A program made the position numbers and the translations under genes. This document shows, one piece after another, positions 23,723 to 32,323 of a stretch of 59,994 nucleotides of DNA. The notes under the pieces were generated by a model. It worked only from the letters and a program-made list of their open reading frames with translations, searched no databases and was not told the DNA's origin. Source of the DNA: Coriobacteriaceae bacterium (GTDB lineage Bacteria; Actinomycetota; Coriobacteriia; Coriobacteriales; Coriobacteriaceae); NCBI GenBank assembly GCA_902363875.1, contig CABJBO010000010.1:1-59994 (forward strand), read 5' to 3'. Position 1 is the first letter of the stretch. Each line of letters begins with the position of its first letter.

Positions 23723-24408
23723 TGGGCAATCTCCTCGAAAGCCGGGGTCATATCGCCGTCAACGAGAATCGTCTCGCACGAGGCGTCGGGCGCCATGGCC
23801 TGGCTGTAGTTGAACACGATGTAGGTGGCGTGCTCGCAGACGTTCGCGATCTGGGCGAGCATGTGCTTTATGATGCCGTTGCGCAGTCCCACGCCAAGTT
23901 CGAGGATGGCGACCCTGCCGTTGCGATGGGCTTGCACAAGGCGCTCGAGCTCCTCGAGCTGGGCCGTGGCGAGGGCGTCTGGATGGGCGAGACGCCGCTC
24001 GTCGATCGACGTGCGTATGCCCCCCTCCGTCTCGAGCACGCGGTTCTCGTTGAACCCTGCGCGTACGAAGTGCCCGTCGATATTGCACGTGATCACGAAG
24101 GTGTCAGCGTGCTCTGTAAGACGCCGCAGCTCGTTCATGAGCGGGCTGGGCTCATATTCGAGATATTCCTTTTGATGAAACCGCTCGGCCCATCGGCGTC
24201 GCACGCTGGCATCCGGGGAGGCGAGCCCCTGCAGTATGCAGCCGATGCCGTCGGCCTGAGCGAGGTCGCCGTACGCCTCTCGGAAATGAGCATCGGCGCA
24301 GAAAAGGTTGAGCCCCTCCGCCATGTCGAGTCCGTTGCTAGCGCCGATGATGACAAGATCCGCTTCGGCTAGCGCCCTGCCTATGCGAACTGCTTTCGCC
24401 GTCTCCAT
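23710..24408 (-). CDS. Divergent sirtuin-like protein, second of the cluster
   Basis: A 232-residue Rossmann protein related to its neighbours: NAD-loop-like ADLVIIGASNGLDMAEG near residue 18, ITCNID near 115, then LETEGG where the others have a Gln-Gly, so the catalytic position is Glu. The whole zinc ribbon is missing, which explains the shorter length. The late motif VAILELGVG matches the neighbours. It may be a regulatory or partner subunit rather than an enzyme. Start four bases after the first sirtuin and end inside the third: one operon with tight coupling. The family call is confident; activity is open. Confidence 0.7.
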   Translation of the reverse strand: METAKAVRIGRALAEADLVIIGASNGLDMAEGLNLFCADAHFREAYGDLAQADGIGCILQGLASPDASVRRRWAERFHQKEYLEYEPSPLMNELRRLTEHADTFVITCNIDGHFVRAGFNENRVLETEGGIRTSIDERRLAHPDALATAQLEELERLVQAHRNGRVAILELGVGLRNGIIKHMLAQIANVCEHATYIVFNYSQAMAPDASCETILVDGDMTPAFEEIAQCRL

Positions 24409-24411
24409 GCG

Positions 24412-25377
24412 CTACCTCCCCAGCGTCTTGCGCACGTCGGCAAGCACGTCGGCGATGTCGGCGCGAACGGCGAGCCCCCGATCCTCGATCGCGCGGGGGA
24501 GAAACTGCGTCTTGTTGTTTACGGCGATGTAGCTGGCCTGCGGTAACTGCGCCGTGAGGGCCCAGAACGGCTCCTGGATAAACGCGGGCGTCATGCGGCC
24601 CACACCCAGCTCGAGGAAGAGGATCCTCTGCCGTGCGTGCGCGTCGAGCCAGTCGGACACCTTGCGGTACTGCTCCTCGTAGAGTTCGCCCTGCAGGAAG
24701 TTGCCGTAGCCGCGAACCCAGGGGAACGCCTCTGCCCCGCAGTGCGGGCAGCGCGGCACGAGCTCTGTCGGAACCTCAAGGCCGTCTCCCATGGCCTCTA
24801 CCATGTTGGAGACCGGCTCGACCGCATCCCACACCGCGTCGGTGCAACAGCGGGAGCACTGAAAGAAGCGGTGGTCGCCTTGGATCTCTGCCACTTTCTC
24901 CCAGGGATAGAGCTTCACAAACTGCGTGTCCTGGTTGGTGGTGAGCACGAAGAAATCCTTCTCGGCGAGAATGGCGTCGAGGTCCCTGTAGGGCTTGCGC
25001 AGCGGGGCGTTGAGCGTGGTGTCGAGGAAGGTGGCGAGGTATCCCCAGCGCGCCTCGGCGGTGGGCCAGCGGTAGAACGACCCCTCGAAAGCGCCCTTGA
25101 AACCGTAACGCTCGGCGAATTTGCCGAAATGCTTGCGATGGGTCGCGTTGTCCTCGTAGTAGAAGTCGCCGCCGCCCGCCGCGGAGAGCCCGGAGGCCCC
25201 GCCCGCCAGCACGCAATCGGCTTCCTCGATCATGCGGGCGAAGTCCTCGATTTGCTGGTCGTAGGGCTCGGGCTCGCGGTCACTCAGCTCATAGGGCGTG
25301 CCGCCGCTGCGGTAGGCGGCCTGAAGGGAAAACGATTGGTTGGTGAGCTCGATAACGAGCTGCTCGTACAGGGTCAC
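24412..25377 (-). CDS. SirTM-like sirtuin, first of the cluster
   Basis: A 321-residue Sir2-family protein. I use the GTG at 25377 as start because AGAAGG lies just upstream and the duplicate copy starts with ATG at the same point. About 45 extra residues precede the NAD loop (DCVLAGGASGLSAAGGG, near 55-70). Catalytic segments are TTNQDTQF (Asn148, Asp150) and AEIQGD (Gln166 in place of His). The zinc ribbon is complete, with CSRC at 174-177 and CPHC later. This matches class M sirtuins. It heads a three-gene sirtuin operon divergent from a TetR gene, with a palindromic operator between. Confidence 0.82.
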   Translation of the reverse strand: MTLYEQLVIELTNQSFSLQAAYRSGGTPYELSDREPEPYDQQIEDFARMIEEADCVLAGGASGLSAAGGGDFYYEDNATHRKHFGKFAERYGFKGAFEGSFYRWPTAEARWGYLATFLDTTLNAPLRKPYRDLDAILAEKDFFVLTTNQDTQFVKLYPWEKVAEIQGDHRFFQCSRCCTDAVWDAVEPVSNMVEAMGDGLEVPTELVPRCPHCGAEAFPWVRGYGNFLQGELYEEQYRKVSDWLDAHARQRILFLELGVGRMTPAFIQEPFWALTAQLPQASYIAVNNKTQFLPRAIEDRGLAVRADIADVLADVRKTLGR

Positions 25378-25398
25378 TGGATACCTTCTTTCAGCTAT

Positions 25399-25416
25399 TA
25401 TAAACACGTGTCTATA
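25399..25416. promoter_or_regulatory. TetR operator between the sirtuin operon and its regulator
   Basis: TATAAACACGTGTCTATA is palindromic (centre ACACGTGT, arms TATA) with one mismatched pair. It lies 22 bases ahead of the first sirtuin's start and about 100 bases ahead of the tetR start. A decayed counterpart (AACAGGTGTCTATA) exists at 22379-22387 in the duplicated cluster. Confidence 0.65.
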
Positions 25417-25520
25417 AAAAGTATCCATGTCGATTTGCTTAAGAGCAATGAACAGCTTCGGCCTGCTGTCGATAAACGAGCGTTTGCCGGGCATTGTCGA
25501 GCGTTGCAATTGGAGGGGTA

Positions 25521-26081
25521 ATGGAAGCGGGGAAGATCGATCGTCGCCGACGCTATACACTCTCGGTCATACGGGAGGCGTTCTTCGCGCTGCTGGCCGA
25601 GGTCGGCTTCGCGAAGATGACGGTAGCGGATATCTGCCGCCGCGCCGATATCAACCGTGGCACGTTCTATCTGCACTACGAGGACAAGTTCGCCCTGCTC
25701 GACGCGCTTATCGACGAGGCCTTGGCGGCGGTGCCGCCGCTCGAGGGAACGGAGGCGGGTGCCCTCTGCCAGCGTCCGCCGGCAAACGATGACTATTATC
25801 TGCTCTACTCGGATGACGACGCGTACGCCCGGGTGGCACAGCGCGTCGTCGAGCGCGGCGCCGAGCAGATGGTTCCCTCGATCATGGAGGAGACTGGGCT
25901 TTCGCGCGAGGATACCTATCTGCTCTTCGTCCACAACGTCCAGGGAAATCTCGCGGTCAACCGCCTGCTCGGTTGGAGGCGAGGGCCCGAGTTTGCCCAC
26001 GCTCAGGAGCTGCTCAGCGCCTATTCCGAAGGAGGCTTGCGAGCGGTTACGACTCGCCATGATTCCTGCAGTTCATCTTGA
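25521..26081 (+). CDS. TetR-family regulator of the sirtuin cluster
   Basis: A 186-residue TetR-family repressor with a clear N-terminal HTH: ALLAEVGFAKMTVADICRRA and INRGTFYLHYEDK, about residues 20-60. The C-terminal ligand-binding part is variable, as expected. The ATG at 25521 is preceded by TTGGAGGGG; an earlier ATG at 25494 lacks this. It is divergent from the three-sirtuin operon and a palindrome lies between. It is therefore the likely repressor of that operon and of itself. The inducer is unknown. Confidence 0.88.
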   Translation: MEAGKIDRRRRYTLSVIREAFFALLAEVGFAKMTVADICRRADINRGTFYLHYEDKFALLDALIDEALAAVPPLEGTEAGALCQRPPANDDYYLLYSDDDAYARVAQRVVERGAEQMVPSIMEETGLSREDTYLLFVHNVQGNLAVNRLLGWRRGPEFAHAQELLSAYSEGGLRAVTTRHDSCSSS

Positions 26082-26127
26082 CTGCGGGTCATTTCAGGCA
26101 GGCGGCGCAGCTATGAACAAGAAGAGC

Positions 26128-26192
26128 GCATGGCAATCAGCACTAGCGGAAATGCTTGCTGCCCTTACCAAGAGGAGTGCTGATTGCCATGC
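26128..26192. repeat. 17-bp perfect inverted repeat
   Basis: GCATGGCAATCAGCACT (26128-26144) and AGTGCTGATTGCCATGC (26176-26192) are perfect complements with a 31-base loop. It lies about 45 bases beyond the tetR stop, with no U-run. It could be an RNA hairpin or the ends of a very small element. Confidence 0.7.
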
Positions 26193-26243
26193 GTTGATGC
26201 TACCGCAGACAATTCCGTCAGCCACCGCTTGCATCCATTTTGG

Positions 26244-26327
26244 CTAGCTCTGCATACCGAACATGGCGTTGAAGAGCGTGTTCTGCTCCGGGGTGAGCTG
26301 TGCAATGACGTTTTTATCGTTCTGCAT
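26244..26327 (-). CDS. Possible 27-residue peptide
   Basis: The minus-strand frame encodes MQNDKNVIAQL followed by TPEQNTLFNAMFGMQS. It has a GGGG element 8 bases ahead of the ATG at 26327. The translation is amphipathic and plausible, but no family is recognised, and the 400-base gap could equally be non-coding. Confidence 0.3.
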   Translation of the reverse strand: MQNDKNVIAQLTPEQNTLFNAMFGMQS

Positions 26328-26498
26328 TGGGCCCCTTCGCTGGCGTCTCGTGCAATCGAATGTAGCGCGAGTATATGAATAGGGGCGCATTCCCTCAAGC
26401 GCCGTATAGAACAATTTTTAAACGCAGAAAAATAACTGAAAACAAATTAATCCGCGTTAAAATATTGTCAAACAGAAGTTCATGAGGGAAGGTTGCGT

Positions 26499-27788
26499 AT
26501 GCGTCGCAAGGCAGACGAGCTCCTTAGGGAATGGCGAGACAGGGCTGATAGAAAACCTTTGCTGGTCAAAGGCGTGCGCCAGTGTGGCAAGACCTATCTG
26601 CTCAGAACGTACGCCCAGGATCTTTTCGAATCGGTTGTCTACGTTAATCTTGAGAACGACCGGTCGGCGCGAGCGGATTTTTCGGGCGGTCTTGACCCTC
26701 ATTCGATTGTGCGCGCGATCGAGGCTCGTACGGGACAGCGTATCGTGCCTGGCAAAACCTTACTGTTCATTGACGAGATCCAGGCATGCGAGGAAGCGCT
26801 CACTTCCCTTAAATACTTTTGCGAAGATGCTCCCGAGTATTACGTTGCGGCTGCTGGGTCGCTTCTTGGGGTTGCCATTAACCATCAGTCGTATTCGTTC
26901 CCCGTCGGAAAGACCGACTTGATCGAGATGACTCCACTCGATTTCGAGGAGTTTCTCTGGGCAATGGGGCACGATCAGCTGGTCGATGAGATACGCTCGT
27001 CATTCGAGTTAATGGGTCCTCTTGCGCCAAGCCTTCATGAAAAGGCGCTTAGGCTCTATCGACAGTATCTTGTTGTTGGCGGAATGCCCGAGGCGGTCCA
27101 AACGTATATCGATGATCAGTCAATCATTGATGTGGCCGAAAAGCATCGGATTATTCTCGACGGATATTCCGCCGACACCAATAAATATGCTGATGAACGC
27201 TTGAGCGCAAAGACGCGTGCGTGCTTCGATTCCATTCCACAGCAGCTTGCCAAAGAGAATCGCAAATTTCAATACAAGGTAGTGCGAGCGGGGGGCAATG
27301 CGTCTCTCTTTGGAGATGCTCTCGACTGGCTTGTATTGTCGGGTACGGTGGCGCGCTGCAGCCTAGTCGGGCAGATCGAAAGCCCTTTAGAGGCCTTCGT
27401 TAACCCTTCTGCTTTTAAAATCTATCAGGCGGATACAGGGCTGCTCGTCTCCAAGGCCGGTGCTCAACGCGCCGATATTCTTGCCGGCATCGGCGGCACA
27501 TTCATGGGTGCACTTACCGAAAACTACGTCGCCCAACAGCTTTCAGCCATGGGCTATCCGCTGCATTATTGGGCGCGAGATAATCGTGCGGAAATCGACT
27601 TTGTAGTAGAGAAGCAGGGATGCTTGTCTGCGATTGAAGTCAAGGCGGGAGAGAACACAAGATCTCGAAGCCTGTCCTCACTTAAAAAGACCCATCCGGG
27701 CGTACGCCTTATCAGGCTATCGACTAAGCCCTTTGGAATGAATGATGGGCTTATGTCTGTTCCACTTTATGCGGCATTTTGTCTATAG
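26499..27788 (+). CDS. AAA-type ATPase with DUF4143 domain
   Basis: A 429-residue protein counted from the ATG at 26499 (GGGAAGG upstream). Walker A GVRQCGKT lies near residue 28, Walker B LLFIDEIQA near 88, and a sensor region AAAGSLLG near 120. The C-terminal half is the DUF4143 region, ending in a PD-(D/E)XK-like fold with AEIDFVVE and AIEVKAGEN near residues 365 and 380. Such ATPases are common as scattered single genes in gut bacteria. Their role is uncertain, with defence or DNA-binding regulation both suggested. It is a single-gene unit with its own upstream A/T-rich promoter region. Confidence 0.88.
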   Translation: MRRKADELLREWRDRADRKPLLVKGVRQCGKTYLLRTYAQDLFESVVYVNLENDRSARADFSGGLDPHSIVRAIEARTGQRIVPGKTLLFIDEIQACEEALTSLKYFCEDAPEYYVAAAGSLLGVAINHQSYSFPVGKTDLIEMTPLDFEEFLWAMGHDQLVDEIRSSFELMGPLAPSLHEKALRLYRQYLVVGGMPEAVQTYIDDQSIIDVAEKHRIILDGYSADTNKYADERLSAKTRACFDSIPQQLAKENRKFQYKVVRAGGNASLFGDALDWLVLSGTVARCSLVGQIESPLEAFVNPSAFKIYQADTGLLVSKAGAQRADILAGIGGTFMGALTENYVAQQLSAMGYPLHYWARDNRAEIDFVVEKQGCLSAIEVKAGENTRSRSLSSLKKTHPGVRLIRLSTKPFGMNDGLMSVPLYAAFCL

Positions 27789-27810
27789 GGATGATGCTGG
27801 TGTAATGCAT

Positions 27811-27848
27811 GGGGCCCAGGGCGCAGCGTTTACTGCGCTCCGGGCCCC
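27811..27848. terminator. Strong GC hairpin between convergent genes
   Basis: GGGGCCC pairs with GGGCCCC and the inner GCGCAG with CTGCGC around a short loop. It lies between the converging ATPase and topoisomerase genes and probably ends both transcripts, though no long U-run is seen. Confidence 0.65.
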
Positions 27849-27887
27849 GCTGCTTAGTTAAACCATGACGGTTTGGTCGCCGTCGTC

Positions 27888-30128
27888 CTAGTCAAACAAA
27901 CTCGGCATGTCGTTTTCCTTCATGAGGGCACCGGCAGAGGGCAGGCTCTGCGCGGTGAACTTCTCGGCCGAGACGCCGGCGCCAAGAATCTCCTCGGTCG
28001 TGCCGACAGTGGTGACCGAGCGGCCCTTCTTGGCCGTGAAAGCCTGGACGCCCTGCGTGTTGGTGGTCGTCTTGGTCTTGAGCAGCGACGTGTTGAAGTT
28101 CATCAGGCGGTAGTCGCTCGAGACCAGCGCGAGGTCGCGGTCTTCCTTGAGCACCTGCGCATACAGCAGCTTGCTGCCGCCGTAGATGGCGTTCTTAAGG
28201 CGCTTGCGGTTGGTCTTGGTAGCGTATCCAGAAAGCGCGACACGCACCACGCGGCCGTTCTCAAAGACGAACAGCACGTCGGCCTTGTAGTCCTCGGGGT
28301 CGATGACCCAGATGACGCTCTCGTCGGGTTCCATCTCAAGATCGGTCGGAAGGTACGAGCCCAGCTGGGCCGACTTGGTGTCCTCAAACGCCGCGACCTT
28401 GCACTTGTACACCTGGCTCTTGTTGGTAAAGACCAGCAGCTCGTGGGTGTTGGAGGACGGGAACTCGATAAAGGGTTTGTCGCCGTCCTTGTACTTGAGC
28501 GTGGTCGCCTTCTTGAGCACGCGGTCCGTCATCTTCTTTAGGTAGCCATCGCGCGAGAGCATGATGGTGACCGGGTACTCCTCGACCTCGGGCTCCAAGC
28601 TTACCTCGATAACCTCATGGGGCTCGATCCTGCCCGTGCGGCGCGGCATCACGTACTTCTTGTTGACCGCTGCTAGCTCGTCGCTGATGACCTTCTTGAT
28701 GTTCTCCTCGCTGGAGAGGATCTCCTCAAGCTCGGCAATCTCGCCCTCGAGCTTGGCGATGTCCTTGGTGCGGTTGAGAATGTACTCTTCGTTGATGTTG
28801 CGGAGCTTGAGCTCGGCAACAAACTCGGCCTGGGTCTCGTCGATGTCGAAACCCTTCATAAGGTTGGGCACGACCTCGGCCTCGAGCTTAGTGCCGCGGA
28901 TGATGGCGATGGCCTTGTCGATGTCGAGCAGAATTGCCTCGAGGCCGTGCAGCAGGTGCAGACGCTCGGACTTTTTGCCCAGGTCAAAGTTAATGCGGCG
29001 ACGCGTGGACTCAATACGCCACTTGACCCACTCGTGCAGGATCTGGCGCACGCCCATAACGCGGGGATAGCCGTCGACCAGCACGTTAAAGTTGCACGAG
29101 AACGAATCCTGCAGCGTGGTCGAGCGATAGAGCTTCGCCATGAGCTTGTCGGGGTCGACACCGCGCTTAAGGTCGATGGCGATGCGCAGACCCGAGAGGT
29201 CGGTCTCGTCGCGGATGTCGGCAATCTCCTTGACCTTGCCCTCTTTGGAGAGCTTGACGATGCGCTCGATGATGACATCGGTTTTGGTGGTGTAGGGGAT
29301 CTCGTAGACCTCGATGATGCGCTCTTCGGGAATCCAGCGCCAGCGGGAGCGGATCTGGAAGCTGCCAAGGCCGGTCTCGATTATCTTTTCCATCTCCTCG
29401 CGGCGGTAGATAATTTCGCCGCCGGTCGAGAAGTCGGGCATGGGCATGTATTCGAGCAGGTCGCAGTCGGGATCCTGCAGGTAATGCATTGTGGCGGTAC
29501 AGACCTCGTTGAGGTTGAAACCGCAGATATCGGATGCCATGGCGACGCCGATGCCCTTGTTGGCCGAGACGAGGATGTTGGGGAACGTGGTGGGCAGCAG
29601 GCGTGGCTCCTTCATGGCGCCGTCGTAGCTGTCGACGAAGTCGACCGGGTCCTTGTCGATGTCCTTGAAGATCTCGGCGCTAATGGGGGAGAGCTTGGCC
29701 TCGGTATAGCGCGAGGCGGCGTAGCTCAGGTCGCCCGAATAGTACTTGCCAAAGTTGCCCTTCGACTCAACGAAGGGGGCGAGCAACGCCTCGTTGCCGG
29801 TGGCCAGGCGCACCATCGTCTCGTAGATCGCGGCGTCGCCGTGCGGGTTGAGCTTCATGGTCTGGCCCACGATGTTGGCGCTCTTCTGGCGCTCGCCCTT
29901 GAGCAGACCCATCTTGTACATGGTGTAGAGCAGCTTGCGGTGCGAGGGCTTAAAGCCGTCAATCTCGGGGAACGCACGCGAGACGTTGACGCTCATAGCG
30001 TAGGGCATGTAGTTGACCTCGAGCGTCTGCGTGATCGGCTGATCGGTGACCTCGGAGTGCAGGCCGATGACGTTCTCGGCGTTGACCTGCTTTTTCTTGG
30101 GCTGGTTCTTCGTCTTCTTCTTTGCCAC
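27888..30128 (-). CDS. parC: Type IIA topoisomerase subunit A (ParC/GyrA-like)
   Basis: A 746-residue DNA-cleaving subunit. The catalytic Tyr141 follows Arg140 in SYAASRYTEA, and the winged-helix region contains NPHGDAAIYET at residues 94-104. The C-terminal domain is short, with a basic, Lys-rich N-terminus and few gyrase-box features, which favours topoisomerase IV (ParC) over gyrase A. Residues equivalent to E. coli GyrA Ser83 and Asp87 are Ala99 and Glu103; Ala at the first position is linked to low natural quinolone sensitivity in other bacteria. It follows the ParE-like gene by 45 bases, so the two form an operon. Confidence 0.9.
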   Translation of the reverse strand: MAKKKTKNQPKKKQVNAENVIGLHSEVTDQPITQTLEVNYMPYAMSVNVSRAFPEIDGFKPSHRKLLYTMYKMGLLKGERQKSANIVGQTMKLNPHGDAAIYETMVRLATGNEALLAPFVESKGNFGKYYSGDLSYAASRYTEAKLSPISAEIFKDIDKDPVDFVDSYDGAMKEPRLLPTTFPNILVSANKGIGVAMASDICGFNLNEVCTATMHYLQDPDCDLLEYMPMPDFSTGGEIIYRREEMEKIIETGLGSFQIRSRWRWIPEERIIEVYEIPYTTKTDVIIERIVKLSKEGKVKEIADIRDETDLSGLRIAIDLKRGVDPDKLMAKLYRSTTLQDSFSCNFNVLVDGYPRVMGVRQILHEWVKWRIESTRRRINFDLGKKSERLHLLHGLEAILLDIDKAIAIIRGTKLEAEVVPNLMKGFDIDETQAEFVAELKLRNINEEYILNRTKDIAKLEGEIAELEEILSSEENIKKVISDELAAVNKKYVMPRRTGRIEPHEVIEVSLEPEVEEYPVTIMLSRDGYLKKMTDRVLKKATTLKYKDGDKPFIEFPSSNTHELLVFTNKSQVYKCKVAAFEDTKSAQLGSYLPTDLEMEPDESVIWVIDPEDYKADVLFVFENGRVVRVALSGYATKTNRKRLKNAIYGGSKLLYAQVLKEDRDLALVSSDYRLMNFNTSLLKTKTTTNTQGVQAFTAKKGRSVTTVGTTEEILGAGVSAEKFTAQSLPSAGALMKENDMPSLFD

Positions 30129-30173
30129 GATTTCCTCTTGAACTTCTTATGGGCCGTCGTTATCGATTTGCTG

Positions 30174-32171
30174 CTACTGCAGGTCCAGCTGGTCCAGGTA
30201 TTCCTTGCCGTGCTCGGAGATATGGCGCTTGCGGCCCGCCTCGTCGTTGCCCAGCAAAAGGTTGAACATGGTTTCCATCTTGGTGACGTCCTCGGGCTCC
30301 ACCTTGATCAGGCGGCGCGTCTCGGGATTCATAGTGGTGAGCCACATCATGTCCGGGTCGTTCTCACCAAGACCCTTGGAGCGGTTGATAGAGCACTTCT
30401 GGTCGCCGATTTCTTTGAGGATGCCGTTTTTCTCGAGCTCGGTGTAGGCAAAGTAGGTCTTCTCTTTGCAGTTGATCTCGTAGAGCGGCGATTCGGCGAT
30501 ATACACATAACCTTCGTCGATAAGCGTGGGCACCAGGCGGTAGAGCATGGTGAGCACGAGCGTGCGGATGTGATAGCCGTCGACGTCGGCGTCCGTACAG
30601 ATGATGACCTTGTTCCAGTTGAGGTTGTCCAGGTCAAAGGCACCAAGGTTCTTGATGCGCTTGTCCTTGATCTCCACGCCGCAGCCCAGCACGCGCATAA
30701 GGTCCATGATGATGTCGGACTTAAAGATGCGCGGGTAGTCCTCCTTTAGGCAGTTGAGGATCTTGCCGCGGACGGGCATAACGCCCTGGAACTCGGCGTC
30801 GCGCGACGTTCGGATGGCGCCAGCTGCCGAGTCGCCCTCTACGATGTAGATCTCGCGACGGTTTTTGTCCTTGGAACGGCAGTCGATGAACTTCTGCACG
30901 CGGTTGGCCATGTCGGTCTTCTGCTGCAGGTTGGTTTTGATGCTCTGGCGGGTCTTCTCGGCGTTCTCACGCGAGCGCTTGTTGATGAGCACCTGCTCCA
31001 CAATCTTGTTGGCGGCGTCTTTGTTCTCGATCAAATAGGTCGAGAGACGCTCCTTAAAGAAGGCGGTCATGGCCTGCTGGATAAAGCGGTTATTGATAGC
31101 CTTCTTGGTCTGGTTTTCGTAGGACGTCTGGGTGGAGAAGCAGTTGGTCACCAGTACCAGGCAGTCCTGGACGTCCTGCCATTTGATGCCGCTCTCGTTT
31201 TTGTTGTACTTGCCCTGTTGCTTGATGTAGGCGTCGATGGCGCTGGTCAGAGCACTGCGGGCCGCCTTCTCGGGCGAACCGCCGTTCTCGAGCCAGGAGG
31301 AATTGTGGTAGTACTCCTGCATCATGAAAGTGCGCGAGAAGCACATGCAAGCAGTGATTTTTACGTTGTAATCGGGCAGGTCCTCGCGATCGCGACCGCG
31401 ACGGTCGGCCTCGATAAAGAAGGGCTCGGTAAGGTAGTCGGTACCGACCTTCTCGAGCACGTAGTCCTCGATGCCCTTGGGATAGCAAAAATCCTCTTCG
31501 GAAAACTCGCCATCGTCGCCCTCGATGCGCAGGCGGAAGGTCACGTTGGCGTTGACCACGGCCTGACGGCGCATGGTCTCGCGATACCAGTCGTGGGGAA
31601 TGCTAATCGAGGTAAAGACCTCAAGATCGGGGCGCCACTTGATGGTGGTGCCGGTGCGGTTCTCGTCGCTGGGCTCAATCTCGAGTGCCTTCTTCTTGGC
31701 GCCGACGACCTTGCCTTTCTTAAAGTGCAGGGAGTACTTGTTGCCGTCGCGCCAGACGGTGACGTCCATGTACTCGGAAGCGTACTGGGTCGCGCACGAG
31801 CCCAGGCCGTTGGTGCCGAGCGAGAAGTCGTAGTCGCCGCCCTGGTTGTTGTTGTACTTGCCGCCGGCGTAGAGCTCGCAGAAGACGAGCTCCCAGTTAA
31901 AGCGCTTCTCGGAAGGGTTCCAGTCGAGCGGGCAGCCACGGCCATTGTCCTCTACCTGAATAGAGCCATCGCGAAAGGCGGTGAGGGTGATGAGCTTGCC
32001 GTAGCCCTGGCGCGCCTCGTCAACGGCGTTGGACAGGATCTCGAAGGCGGCATGCGCGCAACCGTCGAGTCCGTCCGAGCCAAAGATGACGGCGGGGCGC
32101 AGGCGTACGCGCTCCTCGTCCTTGAGCTGGCGGATACTGTCGTTACCATAGTTTGCGGTGTTTTTTGCCAT
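30174..32171 (-). CDS. parE: Type IIA topoisomerase subunit B (ParE/GyrB-like)
   Basis: A 665-residue ATPase subunit counted from the ATG at 32171, chosen for the conserved start MAKNTANYGNDSI and AAGGAG upstream. It has the GHKL ATP site (EILSNAVDEARQG, then VEDNGRGCP), the transducer region, the TOPRIM motif VEGDSA near residue 446 and DADVDGYHI near 520. It works with the downstream subunit A to decatenate or relax DNA. Gene order subunit B then A is the usual one. The whole operon shows normal core-gene codon use. Whether it is topoisomerase IV or gyrase is decided by the partner's C-terminus, which favours IV. Confidence 0.9.
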   Translation of the reverse strand: MAKNTANYGNDSIRQLKDEERVRLRPAVIFGSDGLDGCAHAAFEILSNAVDEARQGYGKLITLTAFRDGSIQVEDNGRGCPLDWNPSEKRFNWELVFCELYAGGKYNNNQGGDYDFSLGTNGLGSCATQYASEYMDVTVWRDGNKYSLHFKKGKVVGAKKKALEIEPSDENRTGTTIKWRPDLEVFTSISIPHDWYRETMRRQAVVNANVTFRLRIEGDDGEFSEEDFCYPKGIEDYVLEKVGTDYLTEPFFIEADRRGRDREDLPDYNVKITACMCFSRTFMMQEYYHNSSWLENGGSPEKAARSALTSAIDAYIKQQGKYNKNESGIKWQDVQDCLVLVTNCFSTQTSYENQTKKAINNRFIQQAMTAFFKERLSTYLIENKDAANKIVEQVLINKRSRENAEKTRQSIKTNLQQKTDMANRVQKFIDCRSKDKNRREIYIVEGDSAAGAIRTSRDAEFQGVMPVRGKILNCLKEDYPRIFKSDIIMDLMRVLGCGVEIKDKRIKNLGAFDLDNLNWNKVIICTDADVDGYHIRTLVLTMLYRLVPTLIDEGYVYIAESPLYEINCKEKTYFAYTELEKNGILKEIGDQKCSINRSKGLGENDPDMMWLTTMNPETRRLIKVEPEDVTKMETMFNLLLGNDEAGRKRHISEHGKEYLDQLDLQ

Positions 32172-32323
32172 ACTCGCTCTCTCGGTGCTCCTTTGCTGCG
32201 TTTTAGTCATATAGATAGTCAAGGTAGCATAGCCCAGGCCTTGGGCGATTCCAACCAACACGAATTCCATCGAACAATAGTTCGATTAGATAATGGATGC
32301 TTGGGATGCGGGTGGGGTCTGTC

